This document shows positions 35,448 through 45,560 of a stretch of DNA of 64,000 nt, piece after piece. The translations under genes were made by a program, and so were the position numbers. This DNA is from Mariniblastus sp. (GTDB taxonomy: Bacteria; Planctomycetota; Planctomycetia; Pirellulales; Pirellulaceae): assembly GCA_014237975.1 (NCBI GenBank), contig JABACA010000002.1:1-64000 (forward strand), read 5' to 3'. A model generated the notes under the pieces. That model was not told the DNA's origin, did not search any database, and worked only from the letters and a program-made list of their open reading frames with translations. The number at the start of each line of letters is the position of its first letter. Position 1 is the stretch's first letter.

Positions 35448-36209
35448 ATGATCAACGCGTTTCAACCGCATCGGCCAACGGTCGTAAACCGACTTTCCTG
35501 TCTATTGATGGTATCCATCGTTTCGGTGTTTTTGGGGTGTTACCCGATGCCTACCAGTTCAGCTTCTGCGGGAAATATCCCGTCCTACGATGAATTGCAG
35601 GATAGGCAGAAGGTGGATGAAACGGACAAATCAGCGGCCAATCAAAACCAGGAAAAAGGGAAGAAAGTGAAAACGGCTACATTGGGTGCAGGGTGTTTTT
35701 GGTGTGTTGAGGCGGTCTTTCAGGAGCTGGAGGGTGTCGAATCCGTGAAATCCGGTTACACGGGCGGGCATGTTGACAACCCGACGTACGAACAGATATG
35801 CACCGGTAGAACAGGACACGCCGAGGTTTGCCTGATCAAGTACGATCCTGAAAAGATAACTTTCAAGGAACTGTTGGAGGTGTTTTGGATGACCCATGAT
35901 CCAACGACCCTGAACCGGCAGGGTGTGGATACAGGAACTCAGTACCGATCGGCGGTCTTTTATCACGACGAGGAGCAGAAACGGCTCGCAGAAAAATACA
36001 AGAATGCGCTGAATGAACAGTCGGCTTTTGGTCGGCCCATTGTCACGGAAATTGTTGCGGCTGAAACCTTCTACCCTTGCGAGAAATACCACGACAACTA
36101 CTTCAAAGACAATCCCAATGCGGGTTATTGCCGCCAATGGATCCGGCCCAAAATGAAGAAATTTCGCAAGGCGTTTGCCGATAAATTGAAGAAAGACGAT
36201 GACCAATAG
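35448..36209 (+). CDS. msrA: Peptide methionine sulfoxide reductase A, lipoprotein form
   Basis: Reduces methionine-S-sulfoxide in proteins. 253 residues. The hydrophobic stretch LLMVSIVSVFLGC ends in a lipobox with Cys31, so the enzyme is predicted to be a lipid-anchored envelope protein. A Lys/Gln/Asp-rich linker (50-75) precedes the MsrA domain with catalytic G82-C83-F-W-C86 (GAGCFWCVEAVF), GYTGGHVDNPTYEQICTGRTGHAE, FWMTHDPTTLNRQGVDTGTQYRS, and a resolving Cys in NAGYCRQWI. MsrB is not fused. Start ATG 35448 gives the complete signal. A strong terminator follows. Confidence 0.96.
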   Translation: MINAFQPHRPTVVNRLSCLLMVSIVSVFLGCYPMPTSSASAGNIPSYDELQDRQKVDETDKSAANQNQEKGKKVKTATLGAGCFWCVEAVFQELEGVESVKSGYTGGHVDNPTYEQICTGRTGHAEVCLIKYDPEKITFKELLEVFWMTHDPTTLNRQGVDTGTQYRSAVFYHDEEQKRLAEKYKNALNEQSAFGRPIVTEIVAAETFYPCEKYHDNYFKDNPNAGYCRQWIRPKMKKFRKAFADKLKKDDDQ

Positions 36210-36247
36210 TGGTTGCAGGATGGGCAGGCATATAACAGAAACCCCAC

Positions 36248-36279
36248 GCGAATGTCGCTAATAGACATTCGCTTTTTTT
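36248..36279 (+). terminator. Rho-independent terminator of msrA
   Basis: A perfect 9-bp stem (36248-36256 with 36264-36272), a 7-base loop and seven T (36273-36279), 38 bases after the msrA stop. Confidence 0.92.
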
Positions 36280-36455
36280 GTAGCACGGTCAAATCACAGG
36301 GCGGTACGGGGAAACAGAAGGTTGAATTGTGTGAAATTGGATCCGACATCCACTTGGCGTAGATCCAGTTGGCAATAAAATAGGCCCTTCTGGAAAGGAC
36401 CGTCGGGAACGGCGGTTAACACAGTCCGCCTCAGTTTCACAATTGCGATTTTGCC

Positions 36456-39449
36456 GTGCCTGATAGTTCTACCGAAATGGCCGATTCCCAAGGGGCGGAT
36501 GCGTCTGCTCACAACCCTGGAAAAGTATCCGTCCTTTGGCAAGTCGAAATATGGCCGGACGCCGACCAGCCCGATCGGTTGGCTCGGAATATCCTGTCCG
36601 ATGCGCGCGATTTGGGTCTACCCGAGACGTTGGAAGTGTCGGCCTGCCGGGGATTTTTGATCCAAGGCGGACTGGACCGCTCACAGGCTGTCGAAATTGC
36701 CGAATCACTGCTGGTCGAACCGGTGGTGGAGCAATATAAGATCGGGCGTTGTGGTGATTCACAGTTCGGCCAGGTCGACGCTGACCATCCTGGCCTGTTT
36801 TATGTACTGCCACTGCCGGGAGTGACGGACCCGCAGGCGGAAAGTGCTTTAGTGGCCATTCGTCAGTTGGGGTTTCCGGCAGATGCAGTTCGAACCTTCT
36901 GCAAATACACGGCATCGGAATTAGATGCGGACCAACAGAGTGTGCTGTGCAACAAGTTATTGGCCAACGAGTCGATTGAACAGGTCATTACAGGCCCATT
37001 GCAATTGTCGGAAATTCAATTGGGCAAGCCTTACGAGTTTGCCTTGGTCCATGTTGATATTATCGATGTGGACGACAGTCAATTGATGGAAATCAGTCGG
37101 GATTGGCAGTTGAGTTTGACGCTGGTTGAAATGCAAACGATACAGCAACATTACACCCAACTGGCAAGAAACCCGACCGATGCAGAGCTGGAGACAATTG
37201 CCCAAACCTGGAGCGAACACTGCAGCCACAAAACTTTGGCTGGACGGGTTTCCTATACCGATGAGAATGGCACTCGTCAATTTGACAACATGTTGAAGGA
37301 GACGATTTTTGCTGCCACGGTCGAGATCCGTCAGGAGCTGGGAGATCGCGATTGGTGTGTTAGCGTGTTCGAAGACAATGCCGGAATTGTCAAATTCGAT
37401 GACCAATACAATGTTGCGTTCAAGGTGGAGACCCACAATCGACCTTCCGCGTTGGAACCGTATGGTGGCGCCAACACGGGTATCGGTGGTGTCATTCGGG
37501 ACACGCTGGGTACCGGGTTGGGGGCAAAACCGATTTGCAGTACGGACGTATTCTGTTTCGCTTCGCCGGATACGCCTTTGGAAAATTTACCTCCCGGGGT
37601 GATGCATCCTAGGAGGATCATGAAAGGTGTGGTTGCCGGTGTGCGGGATTATGGGAATCGAATGGGGATCCCAACCGTCAACGGAGCCGTTTATTTCGAT
37701 CCCCGGTATGTCGGTAATCCACTGGTTTTTTGTGGAAATATTGGTTTGTTGCCGAGCGAAAAATCATTCAAGCAGCCATTGGCGAACGATTTGATTGTTT
37801 CGATTGGAGGGCGAACGGGTCGAGATGGAATTCACGGTGCCACGTTTAGTTCAGCCGAGTTGACGGACGCCAGCGATATAACGTCTGGCGGCGCTGTTCA
37901 AATTGGTAACGCCATTACTGAAAAAATGTTGATGGATGTTTTGTTGCAAGCGCGAGACCGCAATCTTTACAACGCGGTAACCGACTGCGGGGCGGGAGGT
38001 TTTTCCAGTGCCGTCGGCGAGATGGGTGAAAAGATTGGTGCTGAAGTTTGGCTGGACAAGGCTCCGCTCAAATACGATGGCATTTCGTATACGGAAATCT
38101 GGATTTCAGAAGCGCAGGAACGTATGGTGTTTTCGGTTCCCGAGGACAAGTGGATTAAATTTCGTGATTTGTGTGAAAGCGAATCTGTCGAAGCGACCGT
38201 GATTGGACAATTCAAACCGACCGGTCAATTGACGCTGAAATATGACGGGTTGGTCGTTGCCGATTTGTCGATGCATTTTATGCACGACGGGCGTCCGCCC
38301 GTCGTGCGCCAGGCCGTTTATCAACCGGCACCCGTTTCACCGATTCCAAAAACGGAACGATCATCCGAGCAGAGTTTGAATGATTTGTTGGCCATACTTG
38401 GAAGTTTGAATGTTGCCAGTAAACACTGGGTGATTCGTCAATATGATCACGAGGTCCAGGGCGGCAGTGTCATCAAACCCTTGGTGGGATCGGAAAACGA
38501 CGGGCCGGGCGACGCAGCGGTCGTTCGACCCGTGCTGGACAGTCAGCGAGGTTTGGCCGTCAGCTGCGGGATGAATCCTTATTACGGTGACTACGACCCT
38601 TACCATATGGCGGCCAGCGCCATTGACGAGGCGATTCGAAATTGTGTTGCGGTCGGTGCCGACCCTGACCGAATTGCGATACTGGATAATTTTTGCTGGG
38701 GCTATACGGATCGACCGGAAACCCTGGGAACGCTGGTGCGAGCCGCCTTGGCCTGTTATGACATTGCCACGATTTACCAATGTCCATTCATTAGCGGCAA
38801 AGACAGTTTAAACAACGAGTTCAGCTATACGGACCCGTCCACGGGTGAGCGGCGCACCATTTCGATTCCTGCCACATTATTGATCAGTGCCATGGGACAC
38901 GTTTCAGACGTCGGCCATTGCGTCACGATGGATTTGAAAACAGCTGGCAACGCGATCTACGTCGTCGGGACCACCGGGAACCATCTAGGTGGTTCGCACT
39001 GGTCACTTGTCCATTCGATCCAGGGGGGCGAAGTGCCGACCGTCGAACCACGGATGGCCAAAGAACTTTATGGACGATTGCACGAGGCGATCAAAGGCAG
39101 GCTGGTGCGTAGCTGTCACGACTTGAGTGAAGGTGGTTTTGCCGTGGCTGTATCCGAAATGGCTTTTGCAGGCAACTTGGGTGCGGAAATTGATTTGCAC
39201 GATGAATTGAATGAAACGAGTTTGTCTCCGACAGAATATCTGTTCAGTGAATCCAATAGCCGGTTTTTGGTGGAGATTGAGCCTGGGCATGAAACTGCTT
39301 TTCAGGCATTGATGGCGGAATTCACCCGGCGCGTTGGAGTGGTCAAGCCGTTGGACGAGTTGTTGATATTAAACGGTGACCAGGAATTGTTGCGGTCACC
39401 GCTGCCAGATCTGAAATCAGCATGGCAAACACCATTGGATTGGGATTGA
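36456..39449 (+). CDS. purL: Phosphoribosylformylglycinamidine synthase, PurS-PurL fused type
   Basis: Fourth step of purine synthesis: FGAR, glutamine-derived ammonia and ATP give FGAM. About 990-997 residues. The N-terminal 180 residues contain two PurS-like units ([20 protein letters not shown], 25-100; [21 protein letters not shown], 114-180). Then comes the PurL linker ([19 protein letters not shown]) and synthetase core ([61 protein letters not shown]). No glutaminase domain is fused; purQ follows 46 bases downstream, giving PurSL plus PurQ. The start is uncertain: GTG 36456 or ATG 36477, neither with a good Shine-Dalgarno sequence. Confidence 0.94.
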   Translation: MPDSSTEMADSQGADASAHNPGKVSVLWQVEIWPDADQPDRLARNILSDARDLGLPETLEVSACRGFLIQGGLDRSQAVEIAESLLVEPVVEQYKIGRCGDSQFGQVDADHPGLFYVLPLPGVTDPQAESALVAIRQLGFPADAVRTFCKYTASELDADQQSVLCNKLLANESIEQVITGPLQLSEIQLGKPYEFALVHVDIIDVDDSQLMEISRDWQLSLTLVEMQTIQQHYTQLARNPTDAELETIAQTWSEHCSHKTLAGRVSYTDENGTRQFDNMLKETIFAATVEIRQELGDRDWCVSVFEDNAGIVKFDDQYNVAFKVETHNRPSALEPYGGANTGIGGVIRDTLGTGLGAKPICSTDVFCFASPDTPLENLPPGVMHPRRIMKGVVAGVRDYGNRMGIPTVNGAVYFDPRYVGNPLVFCGNIGLLPSEKSFKQPLANDLIVSIGGRTGRDGIHGATFSSAELTDASDITSGGAVQIGNAITEKMLMDVLLQARDRNLYNAVTDCGAGGFSSAVGEMGEKIGAEVWLDKAPLKYDGISYTEIWISEAQERMVFSVPEDKWIKFRDLCESESVEATVIGQFKPTGQLTLKYDGLVVADLSMHFMHDGRPPVVRQAVYQPAPVSPIPKTERSSEQSLNDLLAILGSLNVASKHWVIRQYDHEVQGGSVIKPLVGSENDGPGDAAVVRPVLDSQRGLAVSCGMNPYYGDYDPYHMAASAIDEAIRNCVAVGADPDRIAILDNFCWGYTDRPETLGTLVRAALACYDIATIYQCPFISGKDSLNNEFSYTDPSTGERRTISIPATLLISAMGHVSDVGHCVTMDLKTAGNAIYVVGTTGNHLGGSHWSLVHSIQGGEVPTVEPRMAKELYGRLHEAIKGRLVRSCHDLSEGGFAVAVSEMAFAGNLGAEIDLHDELNETSLSPTEYLFSESNSRFLVEIEPGHETAFQALMAEFTRRVGVVKPLDELLILNGDQELLRSPLPDLKSAWQTPLDWD

Positions 39450-39495
39450 CTGTGTTGCGACATCAATACAAATAACAACAGGGCTGGAAAATAAC

Positions 39496-40275
39496 ATGTC
39501 GGTCAAGCCGAACGTTTTGATACTACGGGCACCCGGTACGAACTGTGATCATGAAACAGCGTTTGCATTCGAACGGGCTGGTGGCAACACTCAAAGCGTT
39601 CACATCAACCAGTTGTTAGAGACGCCAGCGATCGTCAACGAATTTCAAATCCTCTGCCTTCCCGGTGGTTTCAGCTACGGTGATGATATTGCGGCCGGCC
39701 GTATACTCGCTTCGCAATTGAAAGGCGATTTGGCGAATGTGATTGGCGAATTCCATGCCAGTGAAAAACTCGTGCTGGGGATTTGCAATGGCTTTCAGGT
39801 CTTGATCAAGTCGGGTTTTCTTTTGCCGCCGGACGAAAAAGGATTGCCCGCCACGCTGTGTTGGAATGATTCGGGTCGGTTTGTGGACCGGTGGGTTCAT
39901 TTGAAGACGGATGGCGAAAAATGCCACTTTCTCAATGGAATTGAAAACCTGTATCTCCCAATTGCTCATGCGGAGGGAAAGTTCGTCGCCAGGCACGAGT
40001 CGATCCTTGATGCATTGCAGGACAATCAGCAGTTGGCGATCAAGTATTGCAACCCCGATGGGCAAAACGGACAGGTAGTGTTTCCCCACAACCCGAATGG
40101 TTCTCAACGGCATGTGGCCGGTCTGTGTGATACGACCGGACGAATTCTGGGTTTGATGCCGCATCCTGAGCGGCATATTGAACCGACGCATCACCCCCAA
40201 TGGACACGCCAAGAGGTTGGGGAAAAGGGTGATGGTCTGGTCATTTTCGAAAATGCGATTCGGTTTTTTGGTTGA
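39496..40275 (+). CDS. purQ: Phosphoribosylformylglycinamidine synthase, glutaminase subunit
   Basis: Class I glutamine amidotransferase that supplies ammonia to PurL. 259 residues. Conserved start VLILRAPGTNCDHETAFAF, oxyanion region LPGGFSYGDDIAAG, nucleophile Cys97 in LGICNGFQVL, and His-Glu at MPHPERH near the C-terminus. It is slightly longer than the usual 225-230 residues, as in other PurQs with a central insertion (DEKGLPATLCWNDSGRFVDRW). It lies 46 bases downstream of purL on the same strand and is certainly cotranscribed. Start ATG 39496. Confidence 0.96.
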   Translation: MSVKPNVLILRAPGTNCDHETAFAFERAGGNTQSVHINQLLETPAIVNEFQILCLPGGFSYGDDIAAGRILASQLKGDLANVIGEFHASEKLVLGICNGFQVLIKSGFLLPPDEKGLPATLCWNDSGRFVDRWVHLKTDGEKCHFLNGIENLYLPIAHAEGKFVARHESILDALQDNQQLAIKYCNPDGQNGQVVFPHNPNGSQRHVAGLCDTTGRILGLMPHPERHIEPTHHPQWTRQEVGEKGDGLVIFENAIRFFG

Positions 40276-40712
40276 ACGGTTTGTATTGCCAAGACGAATG
40301 GAGTCGGAATACGGACTAATCGAAACCAGTGTTTGGCCGCGATGTTGGCAGGCGAGGGGAAATCACTCGCCGCGATTCTTTTGCCAGCAAACCAACCTCG
40401 GTCGCGTGGCTTGTTGTTGGCAGAACGTTTGACGGACAGCCGCTTTTCGTTCCCCAGCAAAAGGGAACTTGGACGCGTTCGCCCCGTTTTTTGCTGACTT
40501 TTGGTAAACCCGGGCAATATTCGGCAACACTCAGCGAATACCCAACAGACTCCCATTTCCAAAGCTTCGAATTTGCTGAGTTTCACAGCTTGATTTCGGT
40601 TGTCTGTTTTAACTGCGGAACTAACTGAGATTGAAAACGTCAAAGCGACATTTGAATTACAGAGATGGAAAATTGTGCCAATGGTTACGAAATTTTTTCG
40701 GGGAGGAGTAAG
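40276..40712. other. Gap of 437 bases after purQ, nothing firm
   Basis: A 6-bp hairpin (40351-40356 with 40366-40371) followed by a short T-stretch could be a weak purQ terminator. Frames on both strands cross the region (for example 40329-40628) but lack starts, motifs or ribosome-binding sites I can defend. The end carries the Shine-Dalgarno sequence of the small membrane protein. Confidence 0.4.
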
Positions 40713-40871
40713 ATGACAATGGGTTTTCTAGAATTGTTGATGTTGGCAATGTTAACGTCATTTGCATTTGTCGGGATAGCCGTCATTGGTTTTGTGGTGT
40801 GGATTGCTGGAAAACCAGAAAAAGACTTTTCGGCTTATGTTTCCAAGAAATCTGAAAATTACAATGCTTAA
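40713..40871 (+). CDS. Small single-pass membrane protein, 52 residues
   Basis: ATG 40713 is preceded by GGAGG at 40702-40706 with 6-base spacing, which favours it over an upstream in-frame start at 40665. The protein is MTMGFLELLMLAML followed by one membrane span (about residues 5-32, ending VVWIAGK) and a short charged cytoplasmic tail (PEKDFSAYVSKKSENYNA). No family recognised. Small hydrophobic proteins of this kind often act as subunits or regulators of membrane complexes; there is no evidence for a partner here. Confidence 0.6.
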   Translation: MTMGFLELLMLAMLTSFAFVGIAVIGFVVWIAGKPEKDFSAYVSKKSENYNA

Positions 40872-41267
40872 ATGACCCTTTGCCGAGTCGGTTGAAATCT
40901 GCGACCGGTTTGGTTTTAGCTTGGGTGAAGTGGCCCTGTTCATGATGGACCACTAATTCCGGTCATTCGATTTAAGGGAGTTTGCAGTGCTTCCCTTTTG
41001 GAACCTTTTCTAAATGGCAGCCTTTTTCTACACCGTCTCCGCCAGGTAATTACGGACGGCCAGATTTCTGGCTTGCTGAAACTGGTGATTGCCGCCGCAG
41101 TGAGTCCATCCAGAAATGGATGCGATTCAGCCACAAACAATCACGGTATGTTACACTTGGTAATGATCCCTTGCGAATTGCTTGTGGCTGGACAGTCGTC
41201 GGCGGGTGCATGATTGGGTTGTCTCGTTCGACGTGCCGCGTCTGTTCTTTAAGAAAGTGAGAATCCA
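40872..41267. other. Gap of 396 bases between two small membrane proteins
   Basis: Overlapping short frames in several phases occur (40982-41260, 40998-41213 plus; 41050-41298 minus), none with a supported start or a recognisable protein. One frame could be a decayed gene, but I see no homology to support that. Confidence 0.4.
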
Positions 41268-41591
41268 ATGAGGTTGTTTCAAGCGACTTGCCTGGCATCT
41301 GCGATAGGAGGTGCCATCGCCGGATCCGTTTCCTGTTACACCTATGGTTTGGTTTGGGTGTTAGGTGGTCTTTTGTTAGGCGGCTTCGGTGGCGTACTCA
41401 GTTTCCTGGGATTGACCTGCCTATCTGCTTTACTGGTGCATCTAACCGGGACCGCTTCAGCTGGCGACAAGAAAAATAGTGCTCAGCAGGCCATTGTTGG
41501 CATCACCATGGGCATCACCGTGTTGTCTCCCTTTGTGTCGATAGCCGCCGCGATGGGTATCATGGCCGTGTTGAGAGATTTGTTTAACTAA
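41268..41591 (+). CDS. Small membrane protein with three predicted spans
   Basis: 107 residues with a Gly/Ala/Leu-rich, hydrophobic sequence. Predicted spans are about 6-26 (ATCLASAIGGAIAGSVSCY), 28-60 (LVWVLGGLLLGGFGGVLSFLGL... LLVHL) and 76-100 (IVGITMGITVLSPFVSIAAAMGIMAV), separated by a polar loop (TGTASAGDKKNSAQQ). Gly-rich spans suggest tight helix packing. No family recognised. ATG 41268 is the natural start; the ribosome-binding site is weak. Convergent with the CotH-like gene 76 bases away. Confidence 0.65.
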   Translation: MRLFQATCLASAIGGAIAGSVSCYTYGLVWVLGGLLLGGFGGVLSFLGLTCLSALLVHLTGTASAGDKKNSAQQAIVGITMGITVLSPFVSIAAAMGIMAVLRDLFN

Positions 41592-41667
41592 TCAACCCAT
41601 GATGGCGAGCGGGCGGGTTCCACCATGTCTGGCCATGATCGACCCGTCCCTCAGCGGCAGGGAATCC

Positions 41668-43347
41668 CTATTTTTTCGGCGGATTACCGTCGGTTAGTTG
41701 CAGGATCTTGAGATGCAGTGAGCCCGATACGGGTTGGCCTTCGGTTGTTGCTACTGCGTCCAGGGCAACTTCACCGCCGATCATCCTCCATCTTCCGCCG
41801 GGAGCCAGGAAGTTGTTGTCGACCATGAAAAGTCCGTTGACGCGCCGGTCCTTGCCAACGGCTGACTCGAAATCGCTGTTCGGCAGGGAGGCCGCCATGG
41901 TCAGTTTCTTGCCATCCGATTTTCGATTGCCGAAAACGACAATTGCCGTTTCGTTTCTTGAACGTGGTGATTTGTTGGCCTCGACATAGGCGCCCACATT
42001 TTCCAATTCAACCGGCTTGCCCTCCAGCATGAGTTTGATTTCGACTTCGGCTTCAGTTTCATCGGCCTTGGGTGTCTTTTCAAACCACTGGGTGGTGAAC
42101 TTGATTTCCGCTTCACCAATTTGATCAAAAAAGATGGGTAGCTTGTGTTCCGACAGGAGTTCGGGTGGGCCGTCTTCAAATTCTTCCATGATTTCTTCTC
42201 GGCGCGATTGTACAAAGCGGCGATAATTCCGGACGACGCGTGAAAAACCACGATTGGAATCCAGAACCTCGTCCTTGAGCAACTCCTCAAGCTGGTCAAT
42301 TTCAGCGATCAATTCCGTTTCATTCCAATACGTATCCAGCAACTCAAACAACGTCTGTTGATACATTTCTTGGGTTTTGGGTATGCGATACAATTTGTTG
42401 GGCAATACTGCCTTGCTGTGGACCGAGCGAGGGCGAACTCGGTACGGTGGTAGCGGCATGGTCTTGGCGTACGAGGAATCAATTCCCCATGGAATGAAAT
42501 AGACTTTTTCATTTTCCGGATTTTGGTAGATGAAATAGTTGTTCTGGTTGTTGCAATACCCATCCCAAAACCCGATCAGGCTTTCCATGGCCCAGAATTT
42601 CATGAACGCCGGGATGTCTACCAGTTTTCCAAGCTGCTCCAGATCGACTTGCTCGGCGTCCATCACCTCGGCGATCTGGGCGACCACGGCGGGGTCCGTC
42701 TTTCCTGTTTTCGCTTCGAATCGAGGCACCCAGCGCGGGAAAAAATCGGTGACGGTTCCCTCGAAAATATTCCCTTTACTACTGCCAAAACGCGATTTTA
42801 AAAACGGTTTCCGGACGGCCTCTACATTGGAATAAATCCCCAGGTAATCGCCGTTCACTGTGACTTTTGCGAAACTGCATCGCGGCGCGGCCGTTCCTGA
42901 TTTGTTGAACATCTGGAACGACAGGTATTGGCACATCCGCCCGGGGTCCTGTTTGTTGTTGTTTAGCGTCAGGCGATCCAGACCTTTGATAGGATCCTGG
43001 TCAACGTACTCGTCAAATTTGATTTTTAAGGAGGGCCGCTGGGTATCGAGTGACCCGAGGAATCCCTTTTTTCGGATGGCCACATCCTTGATCTTGACTC
43101 CGTTGATCGTGATATCGCCTTTGACGTTGGTGAAAGGGGATTCTGCCAATTCGATGCGAAGCGAATCGGCAAAAGATCTTGACTGGGAGCGAATTTTGTC
43201 CCAGCTTTCTTCCGGCAGATCGATTTGAACGTCGACGATCTGATTCGGTGCAAACAAATCATCCGAATTCAAAACGGGTTTTTGGGCAAAGCCGAAACTG
43301 GTGACAAAAAGAACGACTAACAGGGATGCTTTGAATGGGATATGCAT
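41668..43347 (-). CDS. Secreted CotH-kinase-family protein
   Basis: 559 residues from ATG 43347, beginning with a signal peptide (MHIPFKASLLVVLFVTSFGFAQ). The CotH-like domain covers about 35-380: VDVQIDLPEESWDKIRSQ, VAIRKKGFLGSLDTQRPSLKIKFDEY, GLDRLTLNNNKQDPGRMCQYLS, GDYLGIYSNVEAVRKPFLK, YFIYQNPENEKVYFIPWGIDSSY. In spore formers CotH is a protein kinase; most environmental homologs, including those in planctomycetes, have unknown substrates and are extracellular. The C-terminal 150 residues form a beta-rich domain (TTQWFEKTPKADETEAEVE). Divergent from a sulfatase. Kinase activity is not demonstrated by sequence alone. Confidence 0.9.
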   Translation of the reverse strand: MHIPFKASLLVVLFVTSFGFAQKPVLNSDDLFAPNQIVDVQIDLPEESWDKIRSQSRSFADSLRIELAESPFTNVKGDITINGVKIKDVAIRKKGFLGSLDTQRPSLKIKFDEYVDQDPIKGLDRLTLNNNKQDPGRMCQYLSFQMFNKSGTAAPRCSFAKVTVNGDYLGIYSNVEAVRKPFLKSRFGSSKGNIFEGTVTDFFPRWVPRFEAKTGKTDPAVVAQIAEVMDAEQVDLEQLGKLVDIPAFMKFWAMESLIGFWDGYCNNQNNYFIYQNPENEKVYFIPWGIDSSYAKTMPLPPYRVRPRSVHSKAVLPNKLYRIPKTQEMYQQTLFELLDTYWNETELIAEIDQLEELLKDEVLDSNRGFSRVVRNYRRFVQSRREEIMEEFEDGPPELLSEHKLPIFFDQIGEAEIKFTTQWFEKTPKADETEAEVEIKLMLEGKPVELENVGAYVEANKSPRSRNETAIVVFGNRKSDGKKLTMAASLPNSDFESAVGKDRRVNGLFMVDNNFLAPGGRWRMIGGEVALDAVATTEGQPVSGSLHLKILQLTDGNPPKK

Positions 43348-43750
43348 AGGATTCTGACATCGTGGTTGTGATACGTGCATGAATTTAAACGTTAAACCCC
43401 AGCATTCTCCCCGGGGTTTGGGAATAATTATACCTAAATCGGTGGCAGTGGGGTGCTTGAGAAAGATATTCGAATTAACTTCCTGCCTAAATTCGAGTCA
43501 GACATTCCACACCCTCAGTCCCAGGGGTGTTCCGTTGGAAATTGCCCGGACGGTTTCCGTGAATTCGAAGTAGGATTCCTGGCTTTTGGAATCTTAATGT
43601 GTTTTTGCCCTGCTATATTGAAACTGCGGGAAGAACCGGGATTGGATGGAAACCAGAATGTTGGTGATTTTGGCGGAGTTCCCCGTGTTTCATTCCCGGC
43701 TGTCGGCAACCGTTTTCCCAAAACCAGATGAACCTTCGATAGAGAGTCCC
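43348..43750. other. Divergent intergenic region, 403 bases
   Basis: Between the CotH-like gene (minus) and a sulfatase (plus). A 7-bp inverted repeat (43394-43400 with 43413-43419) is present near the CotH start. Small frames occur but have no support; the sulfatase frame is open upstream to 43646, yet those residues are not signal-like. Confidence 0.45.
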
Positions 43751-45166
43751 ATGAAATCTCTAGCCTTGTTGATCACTACTTGTTGTGTTTTGTTTTTGGC
43801 CAATGAATGTGTCGCCCGACAGGTGGTTAACGACAAACCGAACATCCTGCTGATCATGGTCGATGATTTAGGCAAGGAGTGGGTAAGCTGCTACGGAGCG
43901 GATGATGTCACTACACCCAATATTGATGCATTGGCAAAGGGTGGAATTAAATTTCATAATGCCTGGTCGATGCCGCAGTGTACACCCACTCGGGTGACTC
44001 TCCTGACAGGGCAGTACCCCTGGCGCACAGGTTGGGTGAATCACTGGGATGTCCCACGCTGGGGAGTTGGCTATTTTGACTGGCGGGAATACCCCACGTT
44101 CGCCCAGGTGATGAAGTCAGCGGGCTACGTGACGTGCGCGGTCGGCAAGTGGCAGATCAACGATTTCCGGCTGGAACCGCAGGCGATGAAGAAACACGGG
44201 TTTGATGACTGGTGCCTGTGGACGGGCTGGGAATCGGAAAACCCGCCGAGTGGCAAGCGATACTGGGATCCCTATATCAACACGCCCGAGGGGAGCCGTA
44301 CGTATCCTGGCAAGTTTGGCCCGGATATTTATACCGATTACCTGATCGAATTCATGAAACAACATCGTACCGAACCGATGTGTCTCTATTTCCCAATGGC
44401 ATTGACTCATGGACCCTTGGTGCAGCCACCCGGCGAACCGGAGGCGACCACCAAGAAAGCCAAACATAAAGCGATGGTCAGGTACACCGATCTTCTGGTG
44501 GGTCGCCTGGTAAAGTCCCTCGAAGATCTCGGTATTCGCGACCGCACGGTGGTGATCTTCACAACGGATAACGGGACGTCAAAAGGGGTTCTCGGTACGA
44601 TCGACGGTATCAAGCCATCGGGCGGGAAATCCTCCAAGTTTGAAGGTGGGGTATCCCAGCCGTTTATTGTCAACTGCCCGGGAATGGTCCCAGAGGGTGT
44701 GGAGGTCGATGCCTTAACCGATTTTACAGATCTCCTGCCCACTTTGGCCGACCTGGGTGGTGCCCAGTTGCCCAATGGAGTGGTGTTGGATGGTGCGACG
44801 ATCGCTCCCATTATCCGGGGAAAGACCAACGAATCAACGCGGCAGTGGATTATGGCCCTGGGTCACGGTGCAGGGAAACTCGATGCGGACGGCATCTGTG
44901 GTACCTCTCCGTTTGTGTCGCGGGTGCTCCGCGACAAACGATGGAAGGTTTGGGTGAATACCAAGGGGAAGATTGAACAATTGTACGACATGACAGCGGA
45001 TCCCCTTGAACGGACCAACCTGTTGCCATTGACCCAAGGTGCCAACACCGAGATGAGTGAGGCTTATGAAAAGTTTCGACGAGTCATCGCATCCCAGCCA
45101 TCGACGGATGCCCGGCCCCGGTACGCACCCCGCCCCGCCAATCGTTGGGATAAGAAACCGGGTTGA
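43751..45166 (+). CDS. Secreted sulfatase (arylsulfatase type)
   Basis: 471 residues from ATG 43751, which starts the signal peptide MKSLALLITTCCVLFLANECVA. Formylglycine motif C77-T-P-T-R81 is fully canonical. Metal-binding residues include D38-D39 (ILLIMVDDLG), and DNGT in the VVIFTTDNGTSKG block. Other blocks are TPNIDALAKGGIKFHNAW, TGQYPWRTGW and TAVGKWQ-like VTCAVGKWQIND. The substrate is unknown; planctomycete arylsulfatase-like enzymes act on sulfated polysaccharides. Unlike the sulfatase at 17202, it has no helical C-terminal domain and ends with a basic, Pro-rich tail (RPRYAPRPANRWDKKPG). Confidence 0.94.
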   Translation: MKSLALLITTCCVLFLANECVARQVVNDKPNILLIMVDDLGKEWVSCYGADDVTTPNIDALAKGGIKFHNAWSMPQCTPTRVTLLTGQYPWRTGWVNHWDVPRWGVGYFDWREYPTFAQVMKSAGYVTCAVGKWQINDFRLEPQAMKKHGFDDWCLWTGWESENPPSGKRYWDPYINTPEGSRTYPGKFGPDIYTDYLIEFMKQHRTEPMCLYFPMALTHGPLVQPPGEPEATTKKAKHKAMVRYTDLLVGRLVKSLEDLGIRDRTVVIFTTDNGTSKGVLGTIDGIKPSGGKSSKFEGGVSQPFIVNCPGMVPEGVEVDALTDFTDLLPTLADLGGAQLPNGVVLDGATIAPIIRGKTNESTRQWIMALGHGAGKLDADGICGTSPFVSRVLRDKRWKVWVNTKGKIEQLYDMTADPLERTNLLPLTQGANTEMSEAYEKFRRVIASQPSTDARPRYAPRPANRWDKKPG

Positions 45167-45560
45167 CGGGTTCCGAAGTAGTGCTTGTATCTCTTTACGT
45201 TTCGCTGCATAGCAGCTGGCTAGCATTTGGCATGTTCACGCATGGGTCAGATCAGCCATCGTGGCAGTAAGCCAAGACTGGCTGCCGCTGCATCAAGCGA
45301 AAATCTATTGGGACGCACCGAATCGTGTCGAGTGGCGGCGCCCTAACTGAGTTCGTGCCGGTCAACGAGTCTCCAGCCATTGTCGCTAGCTGGTGACAGG
45401 CGGGTTTGTGTTTGGCTGTTTAGGCAAGCTCGCGATAATTTTTGGATTAATCCTACTTTAACGAAAGTATGAATCTTGATGATTCCGATAAATCTTCTAC
45501 AGGAATTCCAGCGCAATGTTTCGCGCCGTGATCCAGAGAAATTACATCAGGAATCTACAA
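45167..45560. other. Gap of 394 bases upstream of the Cys-rich protein
   Basis: No gene supported. A promoter-like pair is at 45412-45439 (annotated separately). The next gene may start at 45516 or 45561, so the last 45 bases could be coding. Confidence 0.4.
45412..45439 (+). promoter_or_regulatory. Possible sigma-70-type promoter
   Basis: TTGGCT at 45412-45417 and GATAAT at 45434-45439 are separated by 16 bases, in front of an AT-rich stretch. The distance to the start of the downstream exported protein is 77-122 bases. The -35 is poor and planctomycete promoters are not well defined, so this is a suggestion. Confidence 0.3.

Noticed and set aside
40191..40643. 150-codon minus-strand frame over the end of purQ
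   Set aside because: Half of it is antisense to purQ; no support for the rest.
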